A DNA stretch of 64,000 nt, taken from positions 5,204,641 through 5,268,640 of the forward strand of contig CM040763.1 in assembly GCA_022829145.1 (NCBI GenBank), in the 5' to 3' direction. A program made the position numbers and the translations under genes. The notes under the pieces are model-generated. The model saw only the letters and a list, made by a program, of their open reading frames with translations, ran no database searches and was not told the origin of the DNA. The DNA is from Albula goreensis. Lineage: Eukaryota; Chordata; Actinopteri; Albuliformes; Albulidae. Shown one piece after another: positions 61,703-64,000 of the stretch. The stretch's first letter is position 1. Each line of letters opens with the position of its first letter.

Positions 61703-64000
61703 CTGGGGAAACAGAGCACAAACGGGTCAAAGCGTCTACAAACAGGCTGGAAACACGGCTGCTGATTACCTGTGAAGAAAAAAAGGTTTGGACTCTGTGA
61801 TACTGATTCTTCAACTGCATGCAGTGGATGGAAAGAGCAAACCTCACGATCACACTGCACACTGCACTGTGGAGTTAGCTGGGTAGTTACTGAGCCAAGG
61901 TCGAGAGGTTCACCAGACAGGAAGGGCCATCTATGCTATGGCTGCAAAAGCTAGCAAGTAGACATGACTGGAAACTGGTGATTCTTCATCAAACTACCAT
62001 CAACAAATTGCTTTAACTCCCACTCATAGAATGGCATAATGACAAACACTCACCTCAGTTTTGCCCCCCACCACCCCACCGTAAAAACGGTAATCCCAAA
62101 GGAGTCCTAAAACAGCCGTATTCTTATGCTCATATGTCACATGGTGATGCCACCTCTTACTCCTGCATCCACCTGAAAAATGGCCTCCAAATGGAGAATT
62201 TTTTCTACTCACTAATATATACCCACATGTATTCGTGTGTGTGCCCGCTTGTGTTCCAGGTGTTTGTGGCATTAACACAGATCCGGAAAGGCTTAATCGG
62301 GTATTTGATTCTTGAGTGAGAGGATTGTGAGAATGCCATAGTGTGAATACAGAAAATAAGAGAGAGAGATGGAACAGCAGGAGCACGTGGTTGGGGACTA
62401 GGAGTCCTCCTGATTTTTCTTTTCTCCCCAGATAAATTGTCTTTTTAAAAACCACAATCGCTGAAAGTGCACTGTATCTTCACAACCTCTAAGCAAAGCA
62501 GCCAATCCAGGATCTCCCAGATCAATCCCCTAGTGAAGCACTAGCGCAATGGGCTTTTCCCTGCACCATCTCTCTGTGTGTTTGTCATGGCTTTATTAAG
62601 CAGCCAATGGGATCACATCGGGCTTTCTAGGGAAGCCTGCAGCAACTGCAGTCAAACACAGAGTGAGCAGGACAGAGGACAGGATAGAAACAGAGTGTGT
62701 TCCTATTGTAGCAGCGCTTTTTGAGGTGGATTTGTCACAGCCAACACCCCAAATGGTCTAACATTACTGCCGTAGCACATGCTAACATCACTGCTTTGTG
62801 GCTTCAGGAATTTAAGGGGAATGTAAACCATGAAAGCAGTTAGTCAACTTTTTCCTTAAAGAAATGCTCCAAACAATGTAGGCTATATCCAGCAACTGTT
62901 ATTGGTCTAACCCTCCTGAGAGTTGGTGGAAGACTTCACTAAGAAGAGCTACATTTTGCTACTTTGGAAAGTAGCTAGACACCGATTGATAGTGACTGTA
63001 AAAAGTGAATGTCATAACTGTGGTAAAACAACATTCTGTGAGGAGGTAGGAGTGTGTGTCCAGCTACAGAGGATGTGGAGACTACTTCTGCAATTCTCAA
63101 GATGTGTTCTGCAAATACAAAACACGGACCATGCACTTTATGGAAGCATTTTTAGAGTGTTTTATGAAATTTCCAAGGGAATTTTTGACACAGTAATTTC
63201 TAACCCTGCAGTCAGTGCACACTCTCACACGCAACACTGGTGGAAGCAGTGGGACAGACCTCGCTGCCTCTGAGCCGACAGGAAGTGTCCATCTCTTTGT
63301 CTGGAAGCACATTAAAGCTTCCTGCGGGACAGGGGAGTAACGTGGCAAACATTTAAAGCAACAAAATCCTCCATATCTGTGATACCACTGTCTGAATATT
63401 TGTGATTATGGCCAGTTTTAAAAAAAAAACTGCATCAAATCTATAGTTAAGGTCATAGTTTCCTCAAGCAGAAAATTAGTTTATTTGAATTAATTCTGTC
63501 CCAATTTTCATTTAAATGGGCAAAATTGGCAATGGCTTCTATTAGTATATTATATTGTATTAAAAACCAAGAAAACCACCTAAAATCAAACAGTGGATGA
63601 CAGTAGTGAAAGAAGAACCTGAATTCAGCATGACTGGCTGAGCTAACCCCCCAACCACCACCACCAATCCCTGAAATTCACTGTGCAAGACAATAAAGAG
63701 AGACTGAAGAAATAGAGGCGTGGAGAGAGAAGCTTAGTGAACTCCAAATTAATTGTCTTCGCTTCCAATCTAGAGGATTACAGTGTTTCTGCAGGAGGGG
63801 TACCGATTGGCTGGGTCTCTTATTTTTTTTCCACTCTCTCTCTCTCACTCTCTCTCTCTATGTCGGAGAAACACACTCTCCAGCGTGACTGAGTGGGAGT
63901 CCGCCGTGCCCAGCTGCATACCAATCAGCATGGTCCTCCTAGTGGCCTCAGCTGGTCGCCTAACCGCCAGCCGTAAAGAGACAGCCTCTCGCAGATATGC
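61703..64000 (-). other. Upstream intron of the PRKCSH-like gene, open at the window edge
   Basis: I searched the minus strand for an exon ending in one base and found none convincing. A donor-like GTGAGTG near 62,050 is preceded by TGA in the required frame. A CT repeat is present at 63,833-63,860. Confidence 0.6.

Noticed and set aside
62050..62103. Possible upstream exon of the PRKCSH-like gene (TTTTAG .. GAG-GTGAGTG)
   Set aside because: In the frame that would match the phase of the next exon it ends CAA AAC TGA G, a stop.

Overview
The window looks like nuclear DNA from a teleost fish. It is rich in A+T, microsatellites and mononucleotide runs. It carries fish-type tRNA-derived SINE remnants, a 5S-rRNA-derived SINE and several short palindromic DNA-transposon relics. 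Almost no long open frames are present; coding information sits in short exons with GT..AG borders. No bacterial, viral or organellar gene organisation is seen.

The main result is a split protein-coding gene on the minus strand. Five short exons (61645-61702, 58642-58731, 43745-43816, 24324-24423, 21167-21304) join in perfect phase. They encode the C-terminal 151 residues of a protein of the glucosidase II beta-subunit (PRKCSH) family: a coiled-coil segment, then a mannose-6-phosphate-receptor-homology (MRH) lectin domain with all six cysteines and the Q/R/E/Y sugar-binding residues, and a C-terminal HSEL that resembles an ER-retrieval signal. The introns are about 2.9, 14.8, 19.3 and 3.0 kb, so the gene covers some 41 kb of the window and its 5' part lies beyond the right edge. 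I think it is a divergent PRKCSH relative, possibly a paralogue, rather than the canonical gene, but that is inference.

Layout. 1-18,000: intergenic or intronic DNA with one truncated SINE, long GT and CT tracts, and a few GC-richer blocks that could be conserved noncoding elements. 18,057-18,155: an unassigned exon-like reading frame. 20,433-21,166: 3'UTR of the PRKCSH-like gene. 21,305-24,323: last intron, with a mariner-type miniature element. 24,424-43,744: a very long intron with a 52-bp minisatellite (27,097-27,894), a perfect hairpin at its end, a stray copy of the same repeat at 37,785-37,845, and a CpG-rich block at 38,343-38,665. 43,817-58,641: another long intron with palindromic transposon relics and a 5S-derived SINE. 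58,732-61,644: short intron. 61,703-64,000: upstream intron sequence.

No tRNA, rRNA, CRISPR or complete autonomous transposon gene was found. Exon calls rest on splice sites, phase and motif matches read by eye; no alignment was run.
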